Shown here one piece after another: positions 26,152-34,409 of a stretch of DNA of 64,000 bases; position 1 is the stretch's first letter, and every line of letters starts with the position of its first letter. The notes beneath the pieces were generated by a model. The model did no database searches. It worked only from the letters and a program-made list of their open reading frames with translations, and was not told where the DNA came from. This stretch comes from Streptomyces cinnamoneus. Its GTDB lineage: Bacteria > Actinomycetota > Actinomycetes > Streptomycetales > Streptomycetaceae. The translations under genes were made by a program, and so were the position numbers. Location of the stretch: the NCBI RefSeq assembly GCF_002939475.1, contig NZ_PKFQ01000001.1, positions 310,001 through 374,000 of the forward strand, read 5' to 3'.

Positions 26152-27702
26152 TCAGCGGGGTCCTGGCCCCTCGGTGAAGGCGGTGAGCTCCGGGGGGAGG
26201 ACGATCTCACGCCTGAGGATCTTTCCCGTGGGGCCCTTCGGAAGGCGGTCGGCGATCCACACGACGCGCGGGTACTTGAACCCCGCCACCTCGTCGCGCA
26301 CGAAGTCGCGGATCTGCTCCGGTGTCGCCTCGGCGCCGGCCCTGAGGACGACGGCCGCGGCGACCTCCTCGCCGTGGACGGGGTGCGGGACGCCCAGCAC
26401 GGACGCCTCCGCGACGGCCGGGTGCCGGTACAGCGCCTCTTCGACCTCGCGGGGGTAGACGTTGAAGCCGCCGCGGATGATGACGTCCTTGATGCGGTCG
26501 ACGACCCGGAAGACGCCGGTGGCGTCCCGGGTGCCCAGGTCCCCGGTGTGGAGCCAGCCGTCGCGGACCGCCTCGGCGGTGGCCTCGGGGCGGCGCCAGT
26601 AGCCCTTCATGACGTTGTGTCCGCGGATCACGATCTCGCCGGTCTCCCCGTCCGGCACCTCCTTTCCCCACCGGTCCACGATCCGCATCTCCACGCCGTC
26701 GATGGGGGTGCCGACGGTGCCGGCGATCCGCTCACGGTCGATCCGGTTGATGCAGGCCAGTGGTGAGGACTCGGACAGCCCGTAGCCCTCCAGGACGGCG
26801 CATCCGAAGCGTTCCTCGAAGCCGCGCAGCACCTCGACGGGCAGAGGGGATCCTCCGCAGGCGCACAGGCGCAGCGAGGACACGTCGTGGTCGGCGGTGT
26901 CCTCCCGGCCCAGCAGCAAGGTGTACATCGTCGGCACTCCGAGGAAGACGGTGACCCGTTCCCGTTCGATCAGCGAGAGGGCGCGGGCGGCGTCGAAGCG
27001 TCGCAGCAGCGTCAGGCAGGCGCCCGTCGCCACGGCGCAGTTGAGCCCGATCACCTGGCCGAAGGAGTGGAAGAGCGGCAGGGCGCCGAAGACCACGTCG
27101 TCGGGACCGAGGCGCATGAGGTCCACGGCCGCCGCGACGTTGGCCACGAGGTTGGCGTGGGTGAGTTCGGCGCCCTTGGGTTTCCCGGTGGTGCCGGAGG
27201 TGTAGAGGATGACGGCCGTGTCGTCGGACGACGTCCCGGGCGCCGGCCCGGCGGGGTCGTGGCCCTGGAGCGCCGCGGTGAGGGAGGCCGGCTCCACCGC
27301 GTGGTGCCGGGTGCCGGCCCAGCGGGCGCCCCGTGCCGCCTCGTCGGCGCCCTCGTGCCAGGTGAGCAGCAGGGACGCCCCGGCGTCCGCCAGACAGTGC
27401 GCCACTTCGCGCGCTTTGAGAGCCGGGTTGACGGGCACGACGACGGCGCCCGCCCGCAGGACGCCGTAGTAGAGGACGGCGAAGGCCGGGACGTTGGGCA
27501 GGAGCAGGGCCACCCGGTCCCCCGGAGCGATGTTCAGGGAGTGCAGCCAGGCGGCGGCGCGCGAGGTGAGGTCGTCGAGCCGGGCGAAGGTCATTTCCTC
27601 GTCGTCCGCCCGGAGGGCCGGGCGGTCCGGGTGCCGGGCGGCCGTGCGGGACAGGAGCTCGGGGAGCCGGCGCGGGGCGGGGACGGGGGCGCAGGCGGTC
27701 AT
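26152..27702 (-). CDS. Fatty-acyl-CoA/AMP ligase
   Basis: 516 residues, ATG 27702 behind AAGGAG. ANL-superfamily enzyme: P-loop YTSGTTGKPKGAELTH, GYGLSESSP, HTGDLG, and C-terminal PTGKILRREI with the catalytic Lys. It activates a carboxylate as acyl-AMP and loads it on CoA or a carrier. The motifs best match medium/long-chain fatty acyl-CoA ligases. It is the last gene of the fatty-acid-like operon on this strand, with 41 bases to the upstream thioesterase gene, so it could activate the pathway product or a starter acid. Confidence 0.9.
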   Translation of the reverse strand: MTACAPVPAPRRLPELLSRTAARHPDRPALRADDEEMTFARLDDLTSRAAAWLHSLNIAPGDRVALLLPNVPAFAVLYYGVLRAGAVVVPVNPALKAREVAHCLADAGASLLLTWHEGADEAARGARWAGTRHHAVEPASLTAALQGHDPAGPAPGTSSDDTAVILYTSGTTGKPKGAELTHANLVANVAAAVDLMRLGPDDVVFGALPLFHSFGQVIGLNCAVATGACLTLLRRFDAARALSLIERERVTVFLGVPTMYTLLLGREDTADHDVSSLRLCACGGSPLPVEVLRGFEERFGCAVLEGYGLSESSPLACINRIDRERIAGTVGTPIDGVEMRIVDRWGKEVPDGETGEIVIRGHNVMKGYWRRPEATAEAVRDGWLHTGDLGTRDATGVFRVVDRIKDVIIRGGFNVYPREVEEALYRHPAVAEASVLGVPHPVHGEEVAAAVVLRAGAEATPEQIRDFVRDEVAGFKYPRVVWIADRLPKGPTGKILRREIVLPPELTAFTEGPGPR

Positions 27703-27743
27703 GGTGGTCTCTCCTTCGGCGGGTCCGGTCGGGGCGGGAGCGG

Positions 27744-28142
27744 TCAGCGGACGGAGAAGAGGAGCGAGCCGGCGCAGACCGTGCCGGCGGTCGCGTCGAC
27801 CACATCCGCTCGGACTTCGGTGTTCCGTTTGCTCTGTCTGAGGAGGACGACCTGCGCCGTGAGGGCCCCGGGGACGGGGGCCTGGAGGAAGCTCATGCTC
27901 ATGGTGCGCAGCCGGATCGAACTCTCGTGCCCGACGCGGTGCTTGATCAGGAGGTAGCCGGCCAGGTCGGCGAGCCGCATCTGGTCGGGCCCCGAGATCG
28001 TGCCGCCTGGAGGGCCCGCTTCCAGGAAGCGGGTGTCGGCCTGGAGCGTGAGCCGGTCGTCCTCGACCGCCGTGACCACGTGGCTGGCCGCGAGCCAGGG
28101 GAACTCCTTGCCGATCAGGTCGTTCATGTGTGCGGCGGTCAC
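27744..28142 (-). CDS. PaaI-type hotdog thioesterase
   Basis: 132 residues, GTG 28142 with AGGAG upstream. A single hotdog domain: FLEAGPPGGTISGPDQMRLA covers the central helix and active-site segment typical of PaaI-family acyl-CoA thioesterases, and the C-terminal strands end CAGSLLFSV. Such enzymes hydrolyse acyl-CoA or acyl-ACP. Because no dehydratase gene is present in the cluster, a FabZ-like role is possible but the motif (no HxxxxxG of FabZ) fits thioesterase better. Confidence 0.78.
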   Translation of the reverse strand: MTAAHMNDLIGKEFPWLAASHVVTAVEDDRLTLQADTRFLEAGPPGGTISGPDQMRLADLAGYLLIKHRVGHESSIRLRTMSMSFLQAPVPGALTAQVVLLRQSKRNTEVRADVVDATAGTVCAGSLLFSVR

Positions 28143-28223
28143 GGTCTCTCCTGCCGTCGGCGCGCGGTGGGCGCGGTGGTTCGTGGGGGGCGGGAACGGT
28201 CGCGAACGGGCCCCGTCGCCGCC

Positions 28224-29129
28224 TCAGTTCGCCGGGCTCCGTGCGGCCCGGCCCGCGGTTTCGGGGACGACCTCGGACGCCCATGTGGTGATCCTCTCGA
28301 CCAGTCCACGGTGGTGCCGTATCCAGCGGAAGTGGTCCAGCGGCCGGCCGCCCGCCGCGGACCGGGCGTAGTGCCAGCGGTCGACGCGGGCCGCCGGCAT
28401 CTTGCCGCAGAGGTGGGCGACGGCGCGGGGCGGCGCCAGGTCGTCGCTCTCGACGTCCACCGCCAGCACCGGCAGCCGGACCTGCCGCAGCGCCGCCTCG
28501 TAGTCCCCGTGCGCGCCCGGCACCTCGTAACGGCCGGTGCGCACCTGGCGGGCCCAGTCGCGGATCAGGCGCGCGGACTCGCGTCCGGCGAAGCCGAGCC
28601 GCTCCCCCGGCCAGTAGCCGAGCAGCGCCGCGCCGGCGGCGTAGAGCTGGCTGAGCAGCAGCCACCTGGGGCCGGCCAGCGGCCCGAAGCACCGGTACCA
28701 GGCGGAGCCGGTGGCCACCAGGACGACGCCGGCGACGTCCGGCTGGTACAGGCCGCAGTGCACGAGCCCCAACTGGCCGCCGAGGCTGTGCCCGAGCAGC
28801 AGCACGGGGGCGTGCGGAAAGGCCTCGCGCACCCGGCGCAGCACCGCGCCCACGTCGTGTTCGACGATCTCCCGGTAGCCGAAGCCGACGCCGCGCCCGG
28901 GCAGCGGCCGGCTCTCCCCGTGGCCGCGCAGATCGGTGGTGACGACGGTCATCCCCCGTCGGTGCAGCGTCCTGACCAGCGGGGTGTAGTGGCGGGCGGC
29001 CATGCCCATGGCGGGCAGCAGCACCACCACCGGCGTGGTGGGGTCCTCGTGGGCCAGGGCGCGGACCGTCAGGCGGGCGCCGTCGGGGGCGGTGATCCCG
29101 GCGAGCACCGGGAAGCGGGGCGGCCTCAC
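28224..29129 (-). CDS. Alpha/beta hydrolase of the fatty-acid-like cluster
   Basis: 301 residues from GTG 29129, overlapping the FabH stop (GTGA). Oxyanion region LLPAMGM, nucleophile elbow GHSLGG, acid in DVESDDLAPP and a C-terminal His in the DHFRWIRHH segment. There is no signal peptide. It resembles lipase/thioesterase-like hydrolases that release or remodel acyl chains. Translational coupling to FabH strongly ties it to the pathway, perhaps as the off-loading enzyme. Confidence 0.82.
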   Translation of the reverse strand: MRPPRFPVLAGITAPDGARLTVRALAHEDPTTPVVVLLPAMGMAARHYTPLVRTLHRRGMTVVTTDLRGHGESRPLPGRGVGFGYREIVEHDVGAVLRRVREAFPHAPVLLLGHSLGGQLGLVHCGLYQPDVAGVVLVATGSAWYRCFGPLAGPRWLLLSQLYAAGAALLGYWPGERLGFAGRESARLIRDWARQVRTGRYEVPGAHGDYEAALRQVRLPVLAVDVESDDLAPPRAVAHLCGKMPAARVDRWHYARSAAGGRPLDHFRWIRHHRGLVERITTWASEVVPETAGRAARSPAN

Positions 29130-30070
29130 CGGTCCCCCAGCCGCCAGCCCACGACGCCGGCGCCCCAGGTGACGCCCGCGCCGAAGGCCGCGAGTCCCAG
29201 CAGGCCCGCCCCTCCCAGACGACCCTCGTGGCGGGCCTGGGCCAGGGCCACGGGGATGGACGCGGAGGAGGTGTTGGCCACCCGGTCCACGTTGAGGAAG
29301 AGCCGGTCGTCGGACAGGCCGAGCTCCTTGCCGACGGCGCGGACGATGCGGGCGTTGGCCTGGTGGGCGACGAAGAGGTCCAAGTCGTCGCTCTTCAGGG
29401 CCTGGTGTTCGAGCACTCGGCGGGTCGCCGCGGTCATCTTCTCCACGGCGTGCACGAAGATCTCCCGGCCGTCCATGCGCAGCACCCGCTCGTGGCGGTC
29501 GGCGTAGAGCAGCGGTATCCCCTCGCCGTCGGAGGCCAGGAAGAAGCGGGGGCGGGGGGCGTCGGGCACGTCGGCGAGCAGGACCGCGCCGGCGCCGTCG
29601 CCCAGCAGGACGGCGGTGGAGCGGTCGTCGCGGTCGGTGATCCGGGTGAGCGCCTCGGCCCCGCAGACCAGCACCGCCTCCGCCCGTCCGGATTCGATGA
29701 GGGCCGCGGCGTGGTCCAGGGCGTAGACGAAGCCGGCGCAGGCGGCGTGCAGGTCGAAGGCGGCGGCCTGCGGCATGCCGAGGCGGGTGGCCACTTCGAC
29801 GGCCAGGCCGGGGGTGACCCGGTCGGGCGTGGTGGTCGCGACGACGATGTGGCGCACGTCCCGGGCGGCGCACCCGGCGGCGGACAGCGCCTGCCGGCAG
29901 GCGGCGAGGGCGAGGTCCGCGAGGTGACCGTCCGGCGCCAGGAAGCGGCGTTCCCTGATGCCGGTGCGTTTGGTGATCCACTCGTCGGAGGTGTCGAGGT
30001 GGGTGAAGTCGCTGTTGGGGACGGTCCGTGGGGGCAGTTCGGCGCCGATGCCGACGATCGCCGCTGTCAT
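29126..30070 (-). CDS. fabH: 3-oxoacyl-ACP synthase III (KAS III)
   Basis: 314 residues, ATG 30070 overlapping the FabI stop (ATGA). Full KAS III triad: Cys in AACAGFVYALD, His in FVAHQANARIV, Asn in VANTSSASIP. It starts chain growth by condensing an acyl-CoA with malonyl-ACP. The neighbouring aminotransferase could supply branched starters. The genome must also carry the housekeeping fab operon, so this copy is likely specialised. Confidence 0.93.
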   Translation of the reverse strand: MTAAIVGIGAELPPRTVPNSDFTHLDTSDEWITKRTGIRERRFLAPDGHLADLALAACRQALSAAGCAARDVRHIVVATTTPDRVTPGLAVEVATRLGMPQAAAFDLHAACAGFVYALDHAAALIESGRAEAVLVCGAEALTRITDRDDRSTAVLLGDGAGAVLLADVPDAPRPRFFLASDGEGIPLLYADRHERVLRMDGREIFVHAVEKMTAATRRVLEHQALKSDDLDLFVAHQANARIVRAVGKELGLSDDRLFLNVDRVANTSSASIPVALAQARHEGRLGGAGLLGLAAFGAGVTWGAGVVGWRLGDR

Positions 30071-30948
30071 CGCGTGGTCTCCTTCGCCGGCGGCCGGCGG
30101 CCGCCTTCCCTGGGCGGGCGCCCGGCTTGTGCCGCCCGTCGGCCGGCTTCGTGGAGCACCTGCCCGCCGCCCTCCATGTGCACGGCGTGCATGCCGCCGT
30201 CGGCGTGCACGATCTCGCCGGTGACGGTGGCGGCGAGGTCCGAGAGCAGGAAGAGCACCGGTCCGGTGAGCCGGGCGACGTCGGCCCGGTCCCAGCCGAG
30301 CGGCGCCTGCTCCTCCCAGCGGTCCGCGATCCGGTCGAAGGTGCTGATGCCGCGTCCCGCCACGGTCTCCACCGGTCCGGCCGCGACCAGGTTGACGCGG
30401 ATGCCGGACGGGCCGAGGTAGAGGGCGAGGTAGCGGCAGACGGCGCCGAGGGCGGCCTTGCCGACGCCCATCCAGTCGTATCCCGGCCAGGCGGCGGAGG
30501 AGTCGAAGTCGAGGCCGACCACGCTGCCGCCGCGTCCGGGGCCGCCCAGCAGGGGGGCGAGGGTGGTGGTCAGCGCGTGCAGGGAGTACGCCGCCGTGCG
30601 GAAGGCGTGCGTGGCGCTGTCCGGGCCGGTGGTCAGGAAGTTGCCGCTGACGGCGTCCTTCGGCGCGGAGGCGACGGCGTGCAGCACGCCGTCCACGCCG
30701 CCCCAGCGCTTGTCCAGTTCCCGGGCGAGGAGGGGGAAGTCGCCGGGCCGGGTGACGTCGAGCTCCAGCACGTCGGGCGGGTCGGGGAGGCCCGCGGCCG
30801 CGGCCTCGGTGATGCGCCGGGACCGGCCGAAGCCGGTGAGCAGGATCTCGGCGCCGGCCTCTTGCAGGGCGCGGGCGGTGTGCCAGGCGATGGAGTCCTG
30901 GTTGAGCACGCCCGTGACCAGGTAGCGCCGTCGAGCGAAGGAGAGCAT
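30067..30948 (-). CDS. fabI: Enoyl-ACP reductase (FabI/InhA type)
   Basis: 293 residues, ATG 30948 overlapping the FabF stop (ATGA). Short-chain dehydrogenase fold with the InhA-like catalytic run YDWMGVGK (Tyr-x6-Lys), an N-terminal TGVLNQDSIAWH nucleotide loop and TVTGEIVHADGG near the end. It reduces trans-2-enoyl-ACP with NADH. An extra basic tail of about 30 residues (Arg/Pro-rich) is present. No ribosome site of note; translation depends on coupling. Confidence 0.92.
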   Translation of the reverse strand: MLSFARRRYLVTGVLNQDSIAWHTARALQEAGAEILLTGFGRSRRITEAAAAGLPDPPDVLELDVTRPGDFPLLARELDKRWGGVDGVLHAVASAPKDAVSGNFLTTGPDSATHAFRTAAYSLHALTTTLAPLLGGPGRGGSVVGLDFDSSAAWPGYDWMGVGKAALGAVCRYLALYLGPSGIRVNLVAAGPVETVAGRGISTFDRIADRWEEQAPLGWDRADVARLTGPVLFLLSDLAATVTGEIVHADGGMHAVHMEGGGQVLHEAGRRAAQAGRPPREGGRRPPAKETTR

Positions 30949-32183
30949 CAGCGTGGGCCTTTCGCGGGCGGAGGGGTTCCCGGGGAGGCCAGGACGAGTG
31001 CCGCGTTGTGGCCGCCGAAGCCGAACGAGGTGGAGAGCCCGATCAGGGGCCGGCCGGGCTGCGGCGGGGGCAGCGGCCGGGCGGTGCGGACCAGGTCCAG
31101 CGGGCCGAGCCGCTCGTCCGGGCGGCGCAGCCCGACGGTCGGCGGCGCGGTGGCCCGGCGCAGGGCCTGGAGGGTGGCGACGGCCTCCACCGCCCCGGCG
31201 GCCCCCAGCAGGTGGCCCAGGCTCGACTTGCTGGAGGACAGGGGGACGGTGGTCAGCGCCTCCCCCAGCGCCAGTCGCAGCGCGTCGCACTCGAGCTGAT
31301 CGTTGAGGACGGTGCCGGTGCCGTGCGCGTTGACGTAGGCGATGTCCCTCGGCGTGACGGCGGCGTCGGCCAGCGCGCGGGTGACGGCCGCCGCCGCGCG
31401 GCGCCCGCCGGGTTCCGGCGCGGTCAGGTGGTGGGCGTCGGAGCTGGCTCCGTAGCCGAGTACGGTGCCGAGCGCGGGGGCTCCGCGGGCGGCGGCTCCG
31501 GTGGCGGTCTCCAGCAGCAGGACACCTGCCCCCTCGCCCAGCAGGAATCCGTCCCGGTCCCGGTCGAACGGCACGGAGGTGCCGGAGGGTGAGAGGGCCC
31601 CGGCGTTGCGGAAGGAGGCGGCGATCAGGTCCGAGGTGGCGGACTCCGCGCCGCCGACCAGGACCGCGTCCGCCGCCCCGGCCGCCAGCAGGCGCAGCCC
31701 CGTGCCGACGGCCTGGGCACCGCTGGCGCACGCGGAGGCGACGCAGAGGGACTCGCCCTGGAAGCCGTAGCGCAGCGACAGGTGCGCGGCGGCGGCGTTG
31801 CCCATCATCATGGGCACCATCAGGGGGGAGACGTACTCCGCGCCCTGCCCGGCGAGGACCTCGCGCTGGGCTTCGAAGCTGGACGTGCCGGCCAGTCCGC
31901 AGCCGATGACGCAGGCGATCCGCTCGGGGGGGTAGGGGGGATCGTCCGTCTGCCAGCCGGCGCGGTCCAGGGCCTCGGCGGCCGCCACGAGCGCGAGCTG
32001 GGTGAAGCGGTCCGTGCGGCGGACCTGCTGGCGGGAGAGGTGGTCCCCGGGCTTGAAGCCGGCGCACCGGCCGACTCCGCCGGCCAGGCCGCTCTCCCCC
32101 GCCACCGCCCGGTCGTGCAGCACGTCGGCACCGACTCCGAGGGGGGTGACCGCCCCGAAGCCGGTGATGACTCCTGCGGTCAC
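30948..32183 (-). CDS. fabF: 3-oxoacyl-ACP synthase II (KAS II)
   Basis: 411 residues, GTG 32183 overlapping the ACP stop. Catalytic Cys in VASACASG, His in NAHGTGT, and Lys/His in SSSKSSLGHLLGAAG. It performs decarboxylative chain elongation with malonyl-ACP. It is not a chain-length factor, since the Cys is present and there is no partner gene. It is translationally linked with the ACP, FabI, FabH and hydrolase. Confidence 0.94.
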   Translation of the reverse strand: MTAGVITGFGAVTPLGVGADVLHDRAVAGESGLAGGVGRCAGFKPGDHLSRQQVRRTDRFTQLALVAAAEALDRAGWQTDDPPYPPERIACVIGCGLAGTSSFEAQREVLAGQGAEYVSPLMVPMMMGNAAAAHLSLRYGFQGESLCVASACASGAQAVGTGLRLLAAGAADAVLVGGAESATSDLIAASFRNAGALSPSGTSVPFDRDRDGFLLGEGAGVLLLETATGAAARGAPALGTVLGYGASSDAHHLTAPEPGGRRAAAAVTRALADAAVTPRDIAYVNAHGTGTVLNDQLECDALRLALGEALTTVPLSSSKSSLGHLLGAAGAVEAVATLQALRRATAPPTVGLRRPDERLGPLDLVRTARPLPPPQPGRPLIGLSTSFGFGGHNAALVLASPGTPPPAKGPR

Positions 32184-32434
32184 GCGAGCCCGGCTTTTTC
32201 GCAGCAGACCTTCAGCAGCTGCCCCAGGGTCTCGACCTCGTCGAAGTCCTTGGGCTTGACGGGTATCCGCAGGTCCTTGCGGAGGGACTGGCTCAGTTCG
32301 ACCATGTCGAGCGAGTCCACTTCCAGGTCGTCGATCGAGGCGTCGGGGACGATGGCGGAGCGGTCGACCCCGAGCTCCACGAGGGCGTCGGTGACGTAGG
32401 TTTCGACGGCCTCGCGGTCGAGCGTGTCGGACAT
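32180..32434 (-). CDS. Acyl carrier protein
   Basis: 84 residues, ATG 32434. Acidic helical protein with the phosphopantetheine site in LEVDSLDMVELS. It must be modified by a phosphopantetheinyl transferase, one of which is encoded about 7 kb away in the same locus. It ends with two adjacent cysteines near the C-terminus (VCCEKAGLA), unusual for an ACP. It heads the overlapping ACP-FabF-FabI-FabH-hydrolase chain. Confidence 0.92.
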   Translation of the reverse strand: MSDTLDREAVETYVTDALVELGVDRSAIVPDASIDDLEVDSLDMVELSQSLRKDLRIPVKPKDFDEVETLGQLLKVCCEKAGLA

Positions 32435-32499
32435 GGGGCTCCTCTGGTGGAAGACGTCTGGGGCTTGTCGGGGACGCGGGACGGGTGTCCGGCCCGTCG

Positions 32500-33621
32500 T
32501 CAGACCGCGGCGGCGCCCGCCCTGCTCGCGTGGTACGGGGACCAGTACCACTGCCGCCAGTAGCTCTCCGCGATGTCCAGCCACTCCTCCAGCCGCTCGG
32601 CGCTGTCGAGGAAGCGGGAGGCGCTGACCACCAGCCAGCTGTAGACGGCCTGGCTGTCCCGGCAGCCGTTGCAGTCGCCGGAGGTGCAGCAGAACTGCAG
32701 CGTCTCGTAGTCGGCGCCCCAGGCGGCGAAGCCGGGGATCACCGGATTGCCGTTGGCCACGCGGTCGGCGTGTGCGGGGTGGTCCACGCTGAGGCTGGGA
32801 CAGACGTCGTAGCCGAAGCGGCCGCCCCAGTGGCTGGCCCCGGTGATCAGCGTCCGGATGAAGTAGGGGTGGCTGACCACCGTCTCGGGGTAGAGCTCCT
32901 TGACGCGCAGGGCCTCGTCGAGGACGCGCCGCTCGTTCTCGATCCGGATCGGGTTGTCGCTGCCGTGCTCGCTGTAGAAGTTGAACGTGACGATGTTGCC
33001 GTTCTCGGCGATCTTCCGGACCGTGGGCTCCAGATGGGGGACGCCGGCCTCGGCGAGCGCGAAGATGAACATCACCCGGGGATCGTCCCGGTAGTGGCCG
33101 AGCGCGGTGTCGAACAGGCCGGTGAAGGTGGAGCCGTTGACGCGGATGGCGCGCAGGTCGTCGTCCAGGGGGCCGCCGCCGAAGATGCTCACGGCGATCG
33201 CGATGTCCTCGAAGCCCTCCTTGGGCATGGGGCGCAGCCCGTTGGTGGAGATGGTGATGTAGGGCAGCTCCTCCATGAACGCCTCGACCCTGCGCGGCAC
33301 CAGGGTCGGCTCGCCGCCGATCAGCGTGGCCTGGTTGACGCCCTCGTCGCGCAGCCGGCGCGCGAAGGCCCGGATCCTGCCCAGGTCGGACAGTTCCTTC
33401 ACGGCGGTGTCGAAGCCGCCCTCGAAGTACCAGCAGCCCTTGCAGCGGATGTTGCACGCGTTGGTGAGGTGGACCTCGCAGGAGCGGACCGTGCGGCCCT
33501 GGCGGCGGACGCGGTGCAGGCGCTCGGCGAGATCGGGCCGGTCCGCGAGCAGGGCCGCGGTGCGTTCCTTGACCTCCCTCCGGCTGGGAGGGCGCTGCGT
33601 GATCGTGACCGGTATTGCCAT
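32500..33621 (-). CDS. Radical SAM enzyme with extra C-terminal cysteines
   Basis: 373 residues, ATG 33621 with GAGGAG upstream. The 4Fe-4S site is C56-x3-C60-x2-C63 (CNIRCKGC), and GGEP (102-105) binds SAM. C-terminal Cys274, Cys311, Cys312, Cys317 and Cys320 could hold an auxiliary iron-sulfur cluster in the manner of SPASM/twitch enzymes. No precursor peptide is visible nearby, so a small molecule or ACP-bound acyl group is the likelier substrate. It lies between a di-iron protein gene and the ACP gene, 65 and 53 bases away, on the same strand. Confidence 0.87.
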   Translation of the reverse strand: MAIPVTITQRPPSRREVKERTAALLADRPDLAERLHRVRRQGRTVRSCEVHLTNACNIRCKGCWYFEGGFDTAVKELSDLGRIRAFARRLRDEGVNQATLIGGEPTLVPRRVEAFMEELPYITISTNGLRPMPKEGFEDIAIAVSIFGGGPLDDDLRAIRVNGSTFTGLFDTALGHYRDDPRVMFIFALAEAGVPHLEPTVRKIAENGNIVTFNFYSEHGSDNPIRIENERRVLDEALRVKELYPETVVSHPYFIRTLITGASHWGGRFGYDVCPSLSVDHPAHADRVANGNPVIPGFAAWGADYETLQFCCTSGDCNGCRDSQAVYSWLVVSASRFLDSAERLEEWLDIAESYWRQWYWSPYHASRAGAAAV

Positions 33622-33674
33622 CGGGCGGTGCTCCTCGCGTGTCGTGGGGGGCCGGTGTCCGGGGCGCCGGAGGT

Positions 33675-34409
33675 CTACTGGTCGGGGTTGCGCAGCCCGA
33701 GCCGCTCGACGCGCGGCAGCACCTTCTCGCGCCAGACGTCGCACGCCTGGCCGTTGGTCGTCCGGCGCAGTCCGAACCGCACAGCGAGCCGGGACCGTTC
33801 GGAGCGGGGACTGCCGAAGATCTTCACGAAGGTGGGCCATAGCCGGTCCAGGGCCTGTTGCAGCTCGTGGTGGCCCTCCTCGGTCCGGGCGAGGTTGCGG
33901 CACACCCGGGCGCCGTGGGCGATGTGGATCTTCTCGTCGAGGATGATGGTGCGCACGGCCTCGGCCCAGGGCTTGTAGCTGCTGTGCGCGAACTCCGAGA
34001 TCATCACCATGGCCGTCTCCTCGCCGATGTACGAGAAGATGCCGCGCTCGGCCCAGGTGGTGCAGGTGTGCAGCGTCTGGTCGGCGAACAGGTTCCGCTC
34101 GGCCAGGGTCTGCTTCTCCATGTATCCGGTGTCGACGCCGACGCCGGCCAGCACGGCCTTGCCGATTTTGTAGTGGTCGTATTCCTCGACCGCGCGCTCG
34201 GCACAGACCTGTCGTTCCTCGGCGTTGGGCGCGAGGGGCAGGAACACCTGGATGTAGTCGTCGCCTCCGGAGAGTTCCCCCTCGGTGTTGACCATCATCT
34301 GCCGCACCGCGATCTCCCGGTATTCCTCCGGCATCGCCAGGAATTCCTCCGGGGTCCGGACGACGACCTCCTCGTCGTCCGGGATGGACGTACGCACGAT
34401 GATCTTCAC
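33675..34409 (-). CDS. Ferritin-like di-iron protein (phenylacetyl-CoA oxygenase-like)
   Basis: 244 residues from GTG 34409; the ribosome site is weak (GAGTGAG). Two ExxH motifs, E76-x2-H79 and E159-x2-H162, within predicted helices, plus Glu130 and early Glu residues, match the four-helix di-iron sites of PaaA/PaaC-type oxygenases. It would activate oxygen to hydroxylate, epoxidise or desaturate an acyl thioester. It is the first gene of the operon transcribed leftwards. No reductase partner is encoded beside it. Confidence 0.8.
   Translation of the reverse strand: MKIIVRTSIPDDEEVVVRTPEEFLAMPEEYREIAVRQMMVNTEGELSGGDDYIQVFLPLAPNAEERQVCAERAVEEYDHYKIGKAVLAGVGVDTGYMEKQTLAERNLFADQTLHTCTTWAERGIFSYIGEETAMVMISEFAHSSYKPWAEAVRTIILDEKIHIAHGARVCRNLARTEEGHHELQQALDRLWPTFVKIFGSPRSERSRLAVRFGLRRTTNGQACDVWREKVLPRVERLGLRNPDQ

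Noticed and set aside
24342..34409. The cluster as the housekeeping fab operon
   Set aside because: FabD and the usual fabD-fabH-acpP-fabF order are absent, and a radical SAM enzyme, a di-iron protein and an acyl ligase are included.
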